Part shown: positions 12,636-24,315 of the stretch, one piece after another | Numbering within the stretch: the stretch's first letter is position 1 | Layout of the letters: the number at the start of each line of letters is the position of its first letter | Source: Hofstenia miamia | Taxonomy: Eukaryota > Xenacoelomorpha > Acoela | DNA length: 64,000 bases | Assembly: GCA_004352715.1 (NCBI GenBank) | Contig: SCFE01000081.1 | Coordinates: 237,289 to 301,288, forward strand | Direction of reading: 5' to 3' | Translations under genes and position numbers: made by a program | Notes under the pieces: model-generated | The model's input: the letters and a program-made list of their open reading frames with translations, nothing else | What the model was told of the DNA's origin: nothing | Databases searched by the model: none

Positions 12636-13731
12636 CTTTGTGTCCATAGAGTCCATAGAGGGAGGGATCTATAAAAGCAATATCCTTCTCTTTTCGAATT
12701 ACATTTGTAAATATTTTTTACTAATTGGTTTTTAGTGTAAAATTGAAAATAGAAGTCCCTTCTTCGGTTAGAAATTTAGCTAATTGTCTAATTTTGAATG
12801 ATATGTAGTTGCTGATGAAAATTAAGTTATATTTAAAGGCTGGAATTTTCAGTTCATTCACTAGCTATTGCAATCAAAGGAAGAAGTTGACATTTGCGTA
12901 TTGTGATAGGACCAAAAAAAAATGAATCGCCATTGTAAGTTACGCGTTTTGCTCTTTAGGGCATGTTCATAACCCATTACATCACCAGTTGCTAAAAACA
13001 CTTTTTTCTGAAAACTTGGTCTAGCTCTGACCAGGCTAAGTCTGCCAATAATTGTTGTAGCTATATGAACCCTTCAAACAATATTTTTGAGGCTACTTTC
13101 CGTTTAAATTTAATCATTCATCATTAAAATTATTGTTTTTATCTCATTCTTAGCATAAGCCGGATATTTAAAAAAAAAGTACTGTTGTGAAAATTTTAAT
13201 CTAAAGTTTCAAATGACTCCAAGCAATATTCAGAGCATTATAGTGAAAAAACAAATATTTTTATTCCTAAGAATAATTTTTCAAGTAAGGTCTCCTAGGG
13301 TTTCTTTTTTCAGCGTACATTTTAAACATTTGTAGACTACTATTGTTGAATTTATAAATTTTTTGAATTTTTAAAATCCATTGTAACTATTTTTGTGAGA
13401 TTACTTCAAAAAATATCAAGCTCCCTAGATATTGCCACGAGGAGATCTAAAGTTAACGTTTTCCATCGCCAAGAAGCTCTAAATACTTAGCTTACCAATT
13501 TCATTAATATTAGATGAGCGATGTTTAAAAATAATTTTTTCAAGAAACTTAGAGGATGTATGGACAGCCCCAAACAGTGTTTAAAGCGGTCACAAATTTG
13601 ACTCTACTGGATTTCCCCCTAATCATAGGCCTACTTAAGTTTATATTTTACATTTTTTCATGAAAAATTTACTATTTTGGTATCTGTAATACATAAAAAT
13701 ATTTGATGTAGAGGTAGATCAGAATGTGAAT
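12636..13731. other. Intergenic region downstream of the acid phosphatase gene
   Basis: AT-rich, no open frame or repeat structure recognised. It includes the 3' flank of the minus-strand phosphatase gene; no canonical AATAAA was seen within the first 100 bases after its stop. Confidence 0.4.
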
Positions 13732-14835
13732 TTATGTCTTAATTTGACAATATTCATCCCACTTGTCATATTTTAGAACCTTGTCTTCTGTTAGCGTTAA
13801 AAATGTTTCAAGCGGGCAATACTCTTGATTACCGCATGATGGCATTTTCAACACATACGGATCATGATCAGTTTCGTTTTTATAGGAAATCTTGACATAG
13901 TTATCTGCATTTTGGTCATCATACAACTCCAAAATAAGAGCTGCAGCATACGGCACCATCTGATTATTAAAAACACCTAGTAATTTGCTTACAGGTATTA
14001 TAGTAACATCATGACCTGAATAAACTATGACATTGTTTGCCATAGTGTCTTCTTTAGAAGTAAAATTGATTAAGCTTTCTCGAATGTCATACAACACCGT
14101 TCCACCAGTAACAACTTGTTGCACTGGTGTTTCAAAACATCGCATTAAGTAGTATTTGGAGTAATATTGAAGTTGATCGTAATTAACCCCTTCTTTAAAC
14201 CACTCTGGTTCGGTAAGATTGTGAATCTTGTCGCATAGAAATAGATCTGCGACATAGTTTAAATTCGATTGAAATCCTACTGGAATTTCCATATATTTTT
14301 GAAGATATTCCATCATGGGTGTTGCTTCCTTCACAGTTGCAACATAGTCAGGTTGAGAAGTCACTATTTTGTTCTGATCAACCCACGTTGGACAGTGATT
14401 CCAATGAACATTAAGCATAATTTCTGAGGCTTCAGTAATATGAATTGGTATTGGCTGCCAAGATAAGTTTTTTTCAAAAATTTGCCAATCTGTAGGTGGG
14501 AACCACCCAGCCATGTCTGACTGTGCTGACTCAATAAGACGGTCTATATTTGCTGCCATTAAATAAATTTGTTGATGGAAATAGTGAGATGATATAAATC
14601 CGTTATATCTCGTTTGAAAATACTTACCCAACTCGTAGTGCTGTCGCATTCCCAATTGTGTCAATTGCCCTATGCCCTGTTTCCAATACGAAGCATGAGG
14701 ATTGGTAGGGTATTCGATGAGGGGGGCGCGGTCACCATGTCTCCAGACTATCTGAGAAAGTTTTAGATTGAAATTTTCTCCGTTGCAGCTTAATAATATA
14801 AAAAGTAAAGGCGCTGAAAACAGCTTCCACTGCAT
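13732..14835 (-). CDS. Secreted histidine acid phosphatase, intronless
   Basis: A single 367-codon open frame encodes a branch-2 histidine phosphatase of the prostatic/lysosomal acid phosphatase type, which hydrolyses phosphomonoesters at acid pH. Residues 1-19 form a signal peptide (hydrophobic core APLLFILLSC), so the product should be secreted or lysosomal. The catalytic signature RHGDRAP is at 32-38, with nucleophile H33 and phosphate-binding R32 and R36. A further active-site arginine is probably R99 in NIDR. The proton-donor pair HD is at 275-276 in YSGHDVT. Cysteines 334 and 340 match the family's close C-terminal pair. No transmembrane tail follows, so it resembles the soluble form. 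The usual motif RSTDVDR is altered to MAANIDR, but the last arginine remains. Vertebrate members have several introns; none is seen here. It looks intact and probably active. Confidence 0.93.
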   Translation of the reverse strand: MQWKLFSAPLLFILLSCNGENFNLKLSQIVWRHGDRAPLIEYPTNPHASYWKQGIGQLTQLGMRQHYELGKYFQTRYNGFISSHYFHQQIYLMAANIDRLIESAQSDMAGWFPPTDWQIFEKNLSWQPIPIHITEASEIMLNVHWNHCPTWVDQNKIVTSQPDYVATVKEATPMMEYLQKYMEIPVGFQSNLNYVADLFLCDKIHNLTEPEWFKEGVNYDQLQYYSKYYLMRCFETPVQQVVTGGTVLYDIRESLINFTSKEDTMANNVIVYSGHDVTIIPVSKLLGVFNNQMVPYAAALILELYDDQNADNYVKISYKNETDHDPYVLKMPSCGNQEYCPLETFLTLTEDKVLKYDKWDEYCQIKT

Positions 14836-15662
14836 TTTTGAAATTAACTTTTTATGCTTCCTTGTGCGTTATGTTTATAGTTTCAAGTTTACACAAAACA
14901 AATAAACTTTCAATGCATAGTGTGTCAAATTTGAGTGCTACACTGTTTATTTTTAGAATGAGCACTCTTTAGGGAAATAAATATTATTTATATTTTAATA
15001 CTTTAGAACTTAAACTGTTAAACATTTCTGCTTTATACACTTTGGAACTATTCTAAGCGCAATCTAAACAATTATAATACAATTGCACTTTTTATGGATG
15101 AATAATGTCATTGTATTTATTATCTCATTATAAACAGGAACAAGTAAAAATATGCAAATACTAGGCATTTTCCCATTTTGACATTTGAGAATTACGCACT
15201 TACGCGGAAAAGAATTTTTGCATCAACTTAAGTTTCAGTAGCTTTTTGAAGTAATATATTTCACAGTTTGCTTTTACAAGCTATAATAAAAATATGGCCT
15301 CATAGAGTTCTGTATTTTCCACATTTGTGCAAATAAATTTCTTATGTCATTCCAAAACTTAGCATTTTAGTAAATGGCCAAGCGGTAACGAGATTGCACT
15401 TTCTCTGTTAATATTAATGCCACTCATATTCTACTCATTTAATGATCCATTTTTATTGAAATTTGTCAATGGAAATTCATTTGTAGCGGAACATTATATA
15501 TATATAAAGGGTTTTTCATTATGAGCGCTCATATGTTATTTTGAAATAAAACGAAAACTGTTTGAGATATCAATTAATTTTTTTTTCACATCAAAATAAA
15601 AAAATATGTCGTCGTTTGTCTTCCCTATCGGTACAAAATGTGAGCGTCCCTAATGAAATACG

Positions 15663-15700
<38 letters not shown>

Positions 15701-15775
15701 GTTTTTTTAGTATCATATAAAATTTGAGGGATTTTATCGCAGATTTCTCGTGTTTTAATAGGCTATTCTGTTTGT
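14836..15775. other. Upstream flank of the phosphatase gene, with TA repeats
   Basis: AT-rich 5' flank. No clear promoter element is visible. An alternating TA run lies at 15664-15697. It is preceded by a less AT-rich segment (15510-15655) resembling the end of a DNA transposon, but no partner end was found. Confidence 0.5.
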
Positions 15776-16336
15776 NNNNNNNNNNNNNNNNNNNNNNNNN
15801 NNNNNNNNNNNNNNNNNNNNNNNNNNNNNNNNNNNNNNNNNNNNNNNNNNNNNNNNNNNNNNNNNNNNNNNNNNNNNNNNNNNNNNNNNNNNNNNNNNNN
15901 NNNNNNNNNNNNNNNNNNNNNNNNNNNNNNNNNNNNNNNNNNNNNNNNNNNNNNNNNNNNNNNNNNNNNNNNNNNNNNNNNNNNNNNNNNNNNNNNNNNN
16001 NNNNNNNNNNNNNNNNNNNNNNNNNNNNNNNNNNNNNNNNNNNNNNNNNNNNNNNNNNNNNNNNNNNNNNNNNNNNNNNNNNNNNNNNNNNNNNNNNNNN
16101 NNNNNNNNNNNNNNNNNNNNNNNNNNNNNNNNNNNNNNNNNNNNNNNNNNNNNNNNNNNNNNNNNNNNNNNNNNNNNNNNNNNNNNNNNNNNNNNNNNNN
16201 NNNNNNNNNNNNNNNNNNNNNNNNNNNNNNNNNNNNNNNNNNNNNNNNNNNNNNNNNNNNNNNNNNNNNNNNNNNNNNNNNNNNNNNNNNNNNNNNNNNN
16301 NNNNNNNNNNNNNNNNNNNNNNNNNNNNNNNNNNNN
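15776..16336. other. Assembly gap (561 N)
   Basis: The only gap that is not exactly 1000 N, so its length may be a real estimate. The first copy of the 1.6 kb duplication starts exactly at its right edge, so the 5' part of that copy may be hidden here. Confidence 0.95.
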
Positions 16337-18183
16337 AAGTTGAACAAATTGATTTTTAGACTAAATTTTGATTTCTGAATTATAGGATTTGGGCAAACTG
16401 ATATATTTGATTACAAGAAATGTTTTGTCAAAATTAAATTGAGCACAATAAATTTCAGATAAAATTTATATTTTTGAATTCTAGGAGTTTAATGAAAAGT
16501 TCTTGTTATGACATGTTCATTATAAAAATGTTTTAATCATACAACATGATAATTTAAGGAAAAGTAATGCATAGAACCATTCTATACATTTCCATTATTT
16601 AGGATCTCTATGTATTTGCTACAATTGAATTTGTTTTTGCTAATATATTCACTTTAAAGGTGTATGCATTTAGTTTTTCAAATACAAAGAAAAAAATATT
16701 TGCAAAACTTAATACATAAATCTGATATAAGACATGGTAATATGATAAAAATTTATTCATGTAAACATGATTTATGTATATGATAAAAGCAAGTTTTTTG
16801 AATAAAGTATACATGTGATAATATTTATACATATACATGTTGTATATACGGTGTTTTTCTACTCACGTTGTAGACTTTACACATCTGTTAACGAAAATAT
16901 AAAATGCAGTAATAAAATGATAAAGTTATTTGAATAAGTTCTTCTTCTCTTTTTCATATAACGAATTTCATCTACAGTTCAATGAACATAGATTATATTC
17001 GTTATAACTTCATTGTTGGATGGGAATGAGCCAGGAAACCTACGTAATGTATATTTCTTGTACGTTATGAATTTCACACCATAGCGTCTAAATTAATTGT
17101 TAATAAACAGGCACTATTAAAACAAGATGACGTTCGCAATCAAAGCACATGACAATTGAAAATTGCAAAAAATGAGAAAAAAACAACATTGTTATTTAAA
17201 ATAAAATATAGAAACGATTAAAATTTTAGCAAATGCTGTAAAAAATTTACATAAATAACGTTTTTATTTAAGATGAAATATATAAATAGTTAAAATTTAA
17301 AAGTAGTAATGTCAAAAATTTACAACAAAAAAAAGGTTTTATTTATGATAAAGTATATAAATAATTAAAATTTCAACTAATGATGTTAAAAATTTACATA
17401 AAAAACATTTATATTTAATTAAAGTATATAAATGATTAAAATTTAAACATATGAAGTTAAAAATTTACACAAAAAACATTTTTATTTACGAAGAAATATA
17501 TAAATAGTTAAAATTTAAAAGTAGTAATGTCAAAAATTTACAACAAAAAAATGGTTTTATTTATGATAAAGTATATAAATAATTACAATTTCAACTAATG
17601 ATGTTAAAAATTTACATAAAAAACATTTATATTTACGATGAAATATATAAACGGTTAAAATTTCAACTAATGATGTTAAAAATTTGCATAAAAGACCTTT
17701 TTATTTTCAATAAAGTATATAAATAATTAAAATTCTAACTAATGATATGTTAAGTATAAGAAAAGAAATTTAAAGAAATCTTTCATTAATATTGCAATTC
17801 AAACCTGAAATTCGCTACGTAAGGAAATTACAAACACATTGAATAATTGAAATCTTTTAAAAAGCATTTAAAAATCTTCCTTAAGCAAAAATATATTTCT
17901 GGTACATCATGGTTAGGACATAAATTTTCAACAATGACTATATGATAACTCGTCATTAAAATAGAAATATATAGTAATTTATCCATAGCCTGTAAGATTT
18001 GTTACTTTTTGTAATGTATGTTAATTTGTATATATTTTTTTTGAAATTATTGACGCTATTCAGATATATTATCAGTTATTACATTGTAAACATTTATCTG
18101 TATATAGAATCTCTTATCTTATCTTATCTTATTTTATCTTATTACACTAATTCAATGTTTAAGGTATATTTAATTCCCTTACA
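16337..18183 (+). repeat. Duplicated 1.6-1.85 kb sequence, copy 1
   Basis: Nearly identical to 20332-21960, offset 3995 bp at the left edge. Differences are a few substitutions (for example near 16755, 17210 and 17225) plus three extra minisatellite units. The last 230 bp match the LINE 3' end at 826-1000, ending in a TCTTA-type tandem tail, so the unit is probably a LINE-derived 3' region or a non-autonomous derivative. The twin minus-strand 76-codon ORFs at 16608 and 20603 are hydrophobic AT-driven strings and not credible genes. Both edges of this copy abut N gaps, so redundant haplotype assembly is possible. Confidence 0.85.
17241..17750 (+). repeat. 74 bp minisatellite, 7 units
   Basis: Units start with AAAAATTTAC (the last with AAAAATTTGC) at about 17241, 17314, 17388, 17459, 17532, 17606 and 17678, spacing 71-74 bp. 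Each contains a TATATAAAT-like block followed by TTAAAATTT. The second duplication copy keeps only four units. Confidence 0.85.
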
Positions 18184-19183
18184 NNNNNNNNNNNNNNNNN
18201 NNNNNNNNNNNNNNNNNNNNNNNNNNNNNNNNNNNNNNNNNNNNNNNNNNNNNNNNNNNNNNNNNNNNNNNNNNNNNNNNNNNNNNNNNNNNNNNNNNNN
18301 NNNNNNNNNNNNNNNNNNNNNNNNNNNNNNNNNNNNNNNNNNNNNNNNNNNNNNNNNNNNNNNNNNNNNNNNNNNNNNNNNNNNNNNNNNNNNNNNNNNN
18401 NNNNNNNNNNNNNNNNNNNNNNNNNNNNNNNNNNNNNNNNNNNNNNNNNNNNNNNNNNNNNNNNNNNNNNNNNNNNNNNNNNNNNNNNNNNNNNNNNNNN
18501 NNNNNNNNNNNNNNNNNNNNNNNNNNNNNNNNNNNNNNNNNNNNNNNNNNNNNNNNNNNNNNNNNNNNNNNNNNNNNNNNNNNNNNNNNNNNNNNNNNNN
18601 NNNNNNNNNNNNNNNNNNNNNNNNNNNNNNNNNNNNNNNNNNNNNNNNNNNNNNNNNNNNNNNNNNNNNNNNNNNNNNNNNNNNNNNNNNNNNNNNNNNN
18701 NNNNNNNNNNNNNNNNNNNNNNNNNNNNNNNNNNNNNNNNNNNNNNNNNNNNNNNNNNNNNNNNNNNNNNNNNNNNNNNNNNNNNNNNNNNNNNNNNNNN
18801 NNNNNNNNNNNNNNNNNNNNNNNNNNNNNNNNNNNNNNNNNNNNNNNNNNNNNNNNNNNNNNNNNNNNNNNNNNNNNNNNNNNNNNNNNNNNNNNNNNNN
18901 NNNNNNNNNNNNNNNNNNNNNNNNNNNNNNNNNNNNNNNNNNNNNNNNNNNNNNNNNNNNNNNNNNNNNNNNNNNNNNNNNNNNNNNNNNNNNNNNNNNN
19001 NNNNNNNNNNNNNNNNNNNNNNNNNNNNNNNNNNNNNNNNNNNNNNNNNNNNNNNNNNNNNNNNNNNNNNNNNNNNNNNNNNNNNNNNNNNNNNNNNNNN
19101 NNNNNNNNNNNNNNNNNNNNNNNNNNNNNNNNNNNNNNNNNNNNNNNNNNNNNNNNNNNNNNNNNNNNNNNNNNNNNNNNNNN
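18184..19183. other. Assembly gap (1000 N)
   Basis: Exactly 1000 N, beginning right at the 3' end of the first duplication copy. Confidence 0.95.
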
Positions 19184-20015
19184 ATTGTTGGTTAACGTTA
19201 AACAGCCTAGTGTCCGTTTTAAAAGACAAAACGTTTTCCAAATTTACGAAGAATTTTCTCTGATCCTATCACCAATTTGAAAATCTTGGGGAATGGGTAG
19301 GTGTTTTGGGAAACATAATTTACTACAATGTTGAAGCGTTTTTCTGTTCCTGAGGTTATTGAAAAGTTTAACACGTTTTCCTTGAAAATTTCCCATTTTT
19401 AAAAATATTTAATTTCTCTCATACCTAATGTTCATGTGTTTATACGGTTTTGAGGCTAAGAAGCAACAAAGAACTTTGACTGATACTTCGCGCAACAGCA
19501 AGCCTCGATGGGACAGAGCCAGCGCGCGGATTTAGAACAAAAAAGAAAGAGGAGACTCTTCTCTATGCATGTCGTCCCTTCAGATTGATTAATAGTTTTT
19601 CAGCTATAAGCGTTGAAAAATTTTTAAGCGTTTCAAAATTTCTGAAAAATCATAGGGCTGTTGAAGTTTACATTTGAATGCAACCTATCGACTTTCAAAA
19701 TAGTAATTTACCAGTATATACATATTTAAGAATGCATATATAAATATATATATATATATATATATGTATACAGCACATATATACAGTATATATATATATA
19801 TATATCCCGCAAATACGAATACAAATCTTCCGTATGACCGGTTTCTTGAACTCTTGTAGCCTTGAAATAACTTGCGTCATGAAAAAATGCACCTTCTTTC
19901 TATATTTGCCTGGCTGCTTCAAACAGAAACATTCGTAAACGCATTTGTCGAAAAAATGGTTTTTGAAAAGACTAATGGTTTGCTTGAAATACTTTCATTA
20001 CTTACGAAAACAACT
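19184..20015. other. Unassigned interval with TA repeats
   Basis: No gene recognised. A GC-richer patch at 19485-19590 and alternating TA runs at 19738-19805 are present. The patch could be a repeat fragment, but no ends are recognisable. Confidence 0.4.
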
Positions 20016-20208
20016 GTACACTTCTAATCTGTATGTACATTCCCCCAAAACAAAGTGAATACAGCATTTGTCCTGAAACCATCGAAGAATGCTTAAAATC
20101 TTACCTAAATGCATTTGATTTACATTGTTCTTTAACAGGAACTACTAACAAAGAGATATATATTGTTGGTGATTTCAATCTATCATCTGCTGAATGGAAT
20201 TCATAAGT
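20016..20208 (+). mobile_element. LINE endonuclease fragment
   Basis: One open frame reads LLICMYIPPKQSEYS then KEIYIVGDFNLSSAEWNS before a stop. The MYIPP and GDFN motifs are the central strands of the APE-type endonuclease of CR1/Jockey-class LINEs, with the catalytic aspartate in GDFN. It lies on the plus strand 120 bp before the second copy of the duplicated 3' region. It may be the 5' remnant of the same element with its RT deleted. Confidence 0.75.
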
Positions 20209-20331
20209 AGTGTATAGTAACGGACAGACCCTTTCACAAAGGAGTTCTCGTAAGACCTATGGCTATTTGCCATGTGAGCGTGGATGAATTCTATTAGAAA
20301 CCATCTAGTGACGAAATATTTTTGACAAACT

Positions 20332-21960
20332 AAGTTGAACAAATTGATTTTTAGACTAAATTTTGATTTCTGAATTATAGGATTTGGGCAAACTGATATA
20401 TTTGATTACAAGAAATGTTTTGTCAAAATTAAATTGAGCACAATAAATTTCAGATAAAATTTATATTTTTGAATTCTAGGAGTTTAATGAAAAGTTCTTG
20501 TTATGACATGTTCATTATAAAAATGTTTTAATCATACAACATGATAATTTAAGGAAAAGTAATGCATAGAACCATTCTATACATTTCCATTATTTAGGAT
20601 CTCTATGTATTTGCTACAATTGAATTTGTTTTTGCTAATATATTCACTTTAAAGGTGTATGCATTTAGTTTTTCAAATACAAAGAAAAAAATATTTGCAA
20701 AACTTAATACATAAATCTGATATAAGACATGGTAATATGATAAAAATTTAATCATGTAAACATGATTTATGTATATGATAAAAGCAAGTTTTTTGAATAA
20801 AGTATACATGTGATAATATTTATACATATACATGTTGTATATACGGTGTTTTTCTACTCACGTTGTAGACTTTACACATCTGTTAACGAAAATATAAAAT
20901 GCAGTAATAAAATGATAAAGTTATTTGAATAAGTTCTTCTTCTCTTTTTCATATAACGAATTTCATCTACAGTTCAATGAACATAGATTATATTCGTTAT
21001 AACTTCATTGTTGGATGGGAATGAGCCAGGAAACCTACGTAATGTATATTTCTTGTACGTTATGAATTTCACACCATAGCGTCTAAATTAATTGTTAATA
21101 AACAGGCACTATTAAAACAAGATGACGTTCGCAATCAAAGCACATGACAATTGAAAATTGCAAAAAATGAGAAAAAAACAACATTGTTATTTAAAATAAA
21201 ATATAGAAACGGTTAAAATTTAAGCAAATGCTGTAAAAAATTTACATAAATAACGTTTTTATTTAAGATGAAATATATAAATAGTTAAAATTTAAAAGTA
21301 GTAATGTCAAAAATTTACAACAAAAAAATGGTTTTATTTATGATAAAGTATATAAATAATTACAATTTCAACTAATGATGTTAAAAATTTACATAAAAAA
21401 CATTTATATTTACGATAAAATATATAAACGGTTAAAATTTCAACTAATGATGTTAAAAATTTGCATAAAAGACCTTTTTATTTTCAATAAAGTATATAAA
21501 TAATTAAAATTCTAACTAATGATATGTTAAGTATAAGAAAAGAAATTTAAAGAAATCTTTCATTAATATTGCAATTCAAACCTGAAATTCGCTACGTAAG
21601 GAAATTACAAACACATTGAATAATTGAAATCTTTTAAAAAGCATTTAAAAATCTTCCTTAAGCAAAAATATATTTCTGGTACATCATGGTTAGGACATAA
21701 ATTTTCAACAATGACTATATGATAACTCGTCATTAAAATAGAAATATATAGTAATTTATCCATAGCCTGTAAGATTTGTTACTTTTTGTAATGTATGTTA
21801 ATTTGTATATATTTTTTTTGAAATTATTGACGCTATTCAGATATATTATCAGTTATTACATTGTAAACATTTATCTGTATATAGAATCTCTTATCTTATC
21901 TTATCTTATTTTATCTTATTACACTAATTCAATGTTTAAGGTATATTTAATTCCCTTACA
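20332..21960 (+). repeat. Duplicated 1.6 kb sequence, copy 2
   Basis: Second copy of 16337-18183. It lacks three consecutive 74 bp minisatellite units (about 220 bp) and differs otherwise by scattered single bases. Both flanks are real sequence here: an endonuclease fragment upstream, and after the TCTTA tail (21890-21920) and TTCCCTTACA, unrelated DNA downstream. This copy therefore defines the true ends better than copy 1. Confidence 0.85.
21236..21525 (+). repeat. 74 bp minisatellite, 4 units
   Basis: Unit starts lie at about 21236, 21309, 21383 and 21455. They correspond to units 1, 2, 6 and 7 of the array at 17241, as if units 3-5 were removed by slippage or unequal exchange, or gained in the other copy. 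Confidence 0.8.
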
Positions 21961-22049
21961 CTACACAAAAATGTAGAAATGTAAAAAGGAAAAGAAGAAC
22001 AGACAGTCAACTTCGGCATTACATCTTTTCGCAATATACCGTGAAAAGC

Positions 22050-23530
22050 GACCTTAAGTGAAATATCTTAGAGCTGCTGAAACAAACGAAATCTTATAGA
22101 TTTTCGTTGCGGTTGATGGGAGATGATAAGCTTGCCGTGTACTACTCCTACTTTTATGCTTCTTGATTTCCTCATATGAAGGGTGAAAAGGGGTCCTTTG
22201 AATTTTCTTGACCAAGCAAATAAAATGATTTCTGGACTTGTCCTCTACAATTTGTGACATTATACATCTCAATTTTGGCTCACGAAGTATTCTCGTATGA
22301 TATGCTAGTGGTCGTCGCAAGTTGGACCGCAGCTGGTCATTAATATTGGTTGCAACAACACTTGCTGCGTATAGATACTTAGGAAGAAGGTATTACTAGA
22401 ATACGGTAAGTTGTATATCCTTGTCTAAGAATTTGACTATTGGAGCAAAACATTTGACAATATAACATAGTTCTTTAACAACCATTTTTACATGATAATT
22501 CCAGATTATACGTAGTGTCAGATACACTCCCAGATATTTAACAAATTTCGGATGATGTAAGCTTTCATTATTTATCGTATTTTTTTATTTCGTTACCAAG
22601 TTACATAAACTTGCTGGAAAGTTTTGATTGCTGAATGACATTTCATACGTCTTTTCCAAGTTGATTTTATAGTTGTTATCTGTTGAGAATTTAAGAGAAT
22701 TTAAAAATTGCGTCAATGTTACACTGATATTCATCCAGGTCATCTTGGTTACATAATTTCAAGATGAGTACAGTATCATCCGAATACATGATAATTTTTG
22801 CAAAGTTGGAAGAGAGATTGTTTGTGACAAAACGTGAAGAGTACACCAGACATTGACCCCGTTGAGGACTTCCGACATTCAGAGGCCAGTAATCAGTGTT
22901 ACAGTGTGAACCATCTGCTTTCATTGCTTATTGAAAATGGTCTAAATATGACCTAAGCTAGAGCGGAACCATGGAATTGTATTATCTGTGCCACTTGCTA
23001 TCATCCGAATCAATTTATTATGTAGTATCGTATCGAACGCACTTGAATAATCTAGGAATAGAAATTTAACAATTGCTTTTCCTTGATTCAGGGACTTACT
23101 TATTTCATGTGCCAAGTTCAGAATAGCATTCATAATCGATAGATGAGGATGATGTGCAAACTGGTTATCTGCCACTCAATGCAATATTGTTTCGCTAAAA
23201 AACGCAAGTCCAACTTTATCAAGACAATGGGCAGTAACGGGAGTGCCCGTGATCGGACAAAATTTGAGAGACTTCTTTTACCAGTTTTTGGTATAGGTGT
23301 TATGAGTCAACGCTTCCAAACTGAGGGATATGTTAACTCTCTGAAATTCCTTGTAAATATTTGGGAATGGGGAATAGATAATTCCTCTGAAGTTTGTTTC
23401 AAAAGTGATGGCCTAACAATGTATGATCCTTTTGAGGTAACCGATTTGACTTTCCCAAATTGGTAATTTGGCACAAAGATTGTTTGCTGTATTCTCAGTA
23501 ATTTTTCAGACGTTTCTTGTACAAAATTTG
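22050..23530 (-). mobile_element. Rex1/CR1-like LINE, decayed RT to C-terminus
   Basis: Minus-strand relic covering much of an RT. From 5': a degenerate fingers region near 23230-23400, then FLFLDYSSAFDTILHNKLI (22942-23175), the palm strand with an aspartate. Next is GSPQRGQ followed by KIIMYSDDTVLI (22691-22924), the active-site box in its YSDD form. Further on is a C-terminal stretch ending KISFVSAALRYF (22054-22320), matching the terminal NSFVPSAI-like motif of these LINEs. Stops and frame changes separate the blocks. Clade assignment rests on the DDTV box and the C-terminal motif and is tentative. Confidence 0.72.
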
Positions 23531-23664
23531 CACATTCATTTTACGTATTTTCATTTCGATTTGGTTTTTAATCAAATCTACAGTTTTAATCTTTCACTCT
23601 CTTAGCAACAAAATGTATATCAATCGATGACAAATTATGCTTCCTATAAGTTTATTTAAAAAAC

Positions 23665-24060
23665 ATTAGACAACATTGCCTCCTAACTGAACACATTTGA
23701 AAAATCTGTTAATTAAGTCCATCATATTCTTCTGCATTGTGAGAGTAATTTTTTCTATTTACTCCCACAAATATTGCTTCAGGTTTTGCAAATTCTTTGG
23801 ATTTTTCTTTTCCAAGTCGTCCTTCATGAACCCCCAAAAATTTTTATTAGTGAAAGGTCCTGTGAGTTGTGAGGATGCTGCAAAATTTGCAGATATTTCT
23901 CTGAAGAATCTTTGGGTATGTCTTGAAGTATGTAGGGTCACACCAATATTGCTGAGGAATCCATCCTGTTCGATAATACCGATCCGCAAATGGAATAAAC
24001 TCTGCTAAAACATCAGACAGTATACTTTGAACTGTATATAGTACCTTCTCCACAATTTTG
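23665..24060 (-). mobile_element. Tc1/mariner (IS630) transposase C-terminal relic
   Basis: The minus strand encodes the last third of a DDE/D transposase. IEQDGFLSN corresponds to the QDGAP motif, and NFWGFMKDDLEKKNPKNLQ to the LWGxLKxxV region after the last catalytic residue. A matching tail FFKCVQLGGNVV ends at a stop at 23665. The SPDLNP motif between these blocks has degraded to SSQLTGP. A frameshift near 23850-23990 and an in-frame stop show it is dead. No terminal repeats were found; the 5' two thirds are absent. It sits between two LINE fragments. Confidence 0.7.
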
Positions 24061-24315
24061 TCAAAATCCGTGTGGAAACTAAAAAGTTTCTTTTATCTTC
24101 CTTAACCATTTCAATTTTGCTTTAATGATTTGTATTTGCAGTATTTTCTCTATTTTTCATGATGGCCATTATTGGAATTGCTAATTACGAGCTTGAAAAC
24201 CATATCAATAATGTGATTTAAACTTACCATAATATTGCATACCATATTTTCACCCCTGTGCATTGGGGTACGCAGGATTTTCTGACAGAGGAGCTAAAAA
24301 GTTATTATGTGAAAG

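Noticed and set aside
17241-17750. CRISPR-like array
   Set aside because: The 74 bp units are tandem with no distinct spacers, and the DNA is eukaryotic. It is a minisatellite.
16608-20833. Twin 76-codon minus-strand ORFs (16608-16838 and 20603-20833) as a conserved small gene
   Set aside because: Both lie in the duplicated repeat, so their conservation is by copying. Composition is tyrosine/isoleucine/phenylalanine-rich as expected from AT-rich DNA, with no sign of selection.
23143-23466. 107-codon plus-strand ORF
   Set aside because: It is antisense to the degenerate reverse transcriptase fingers of the minus-strand LINE, which explains the open frame.
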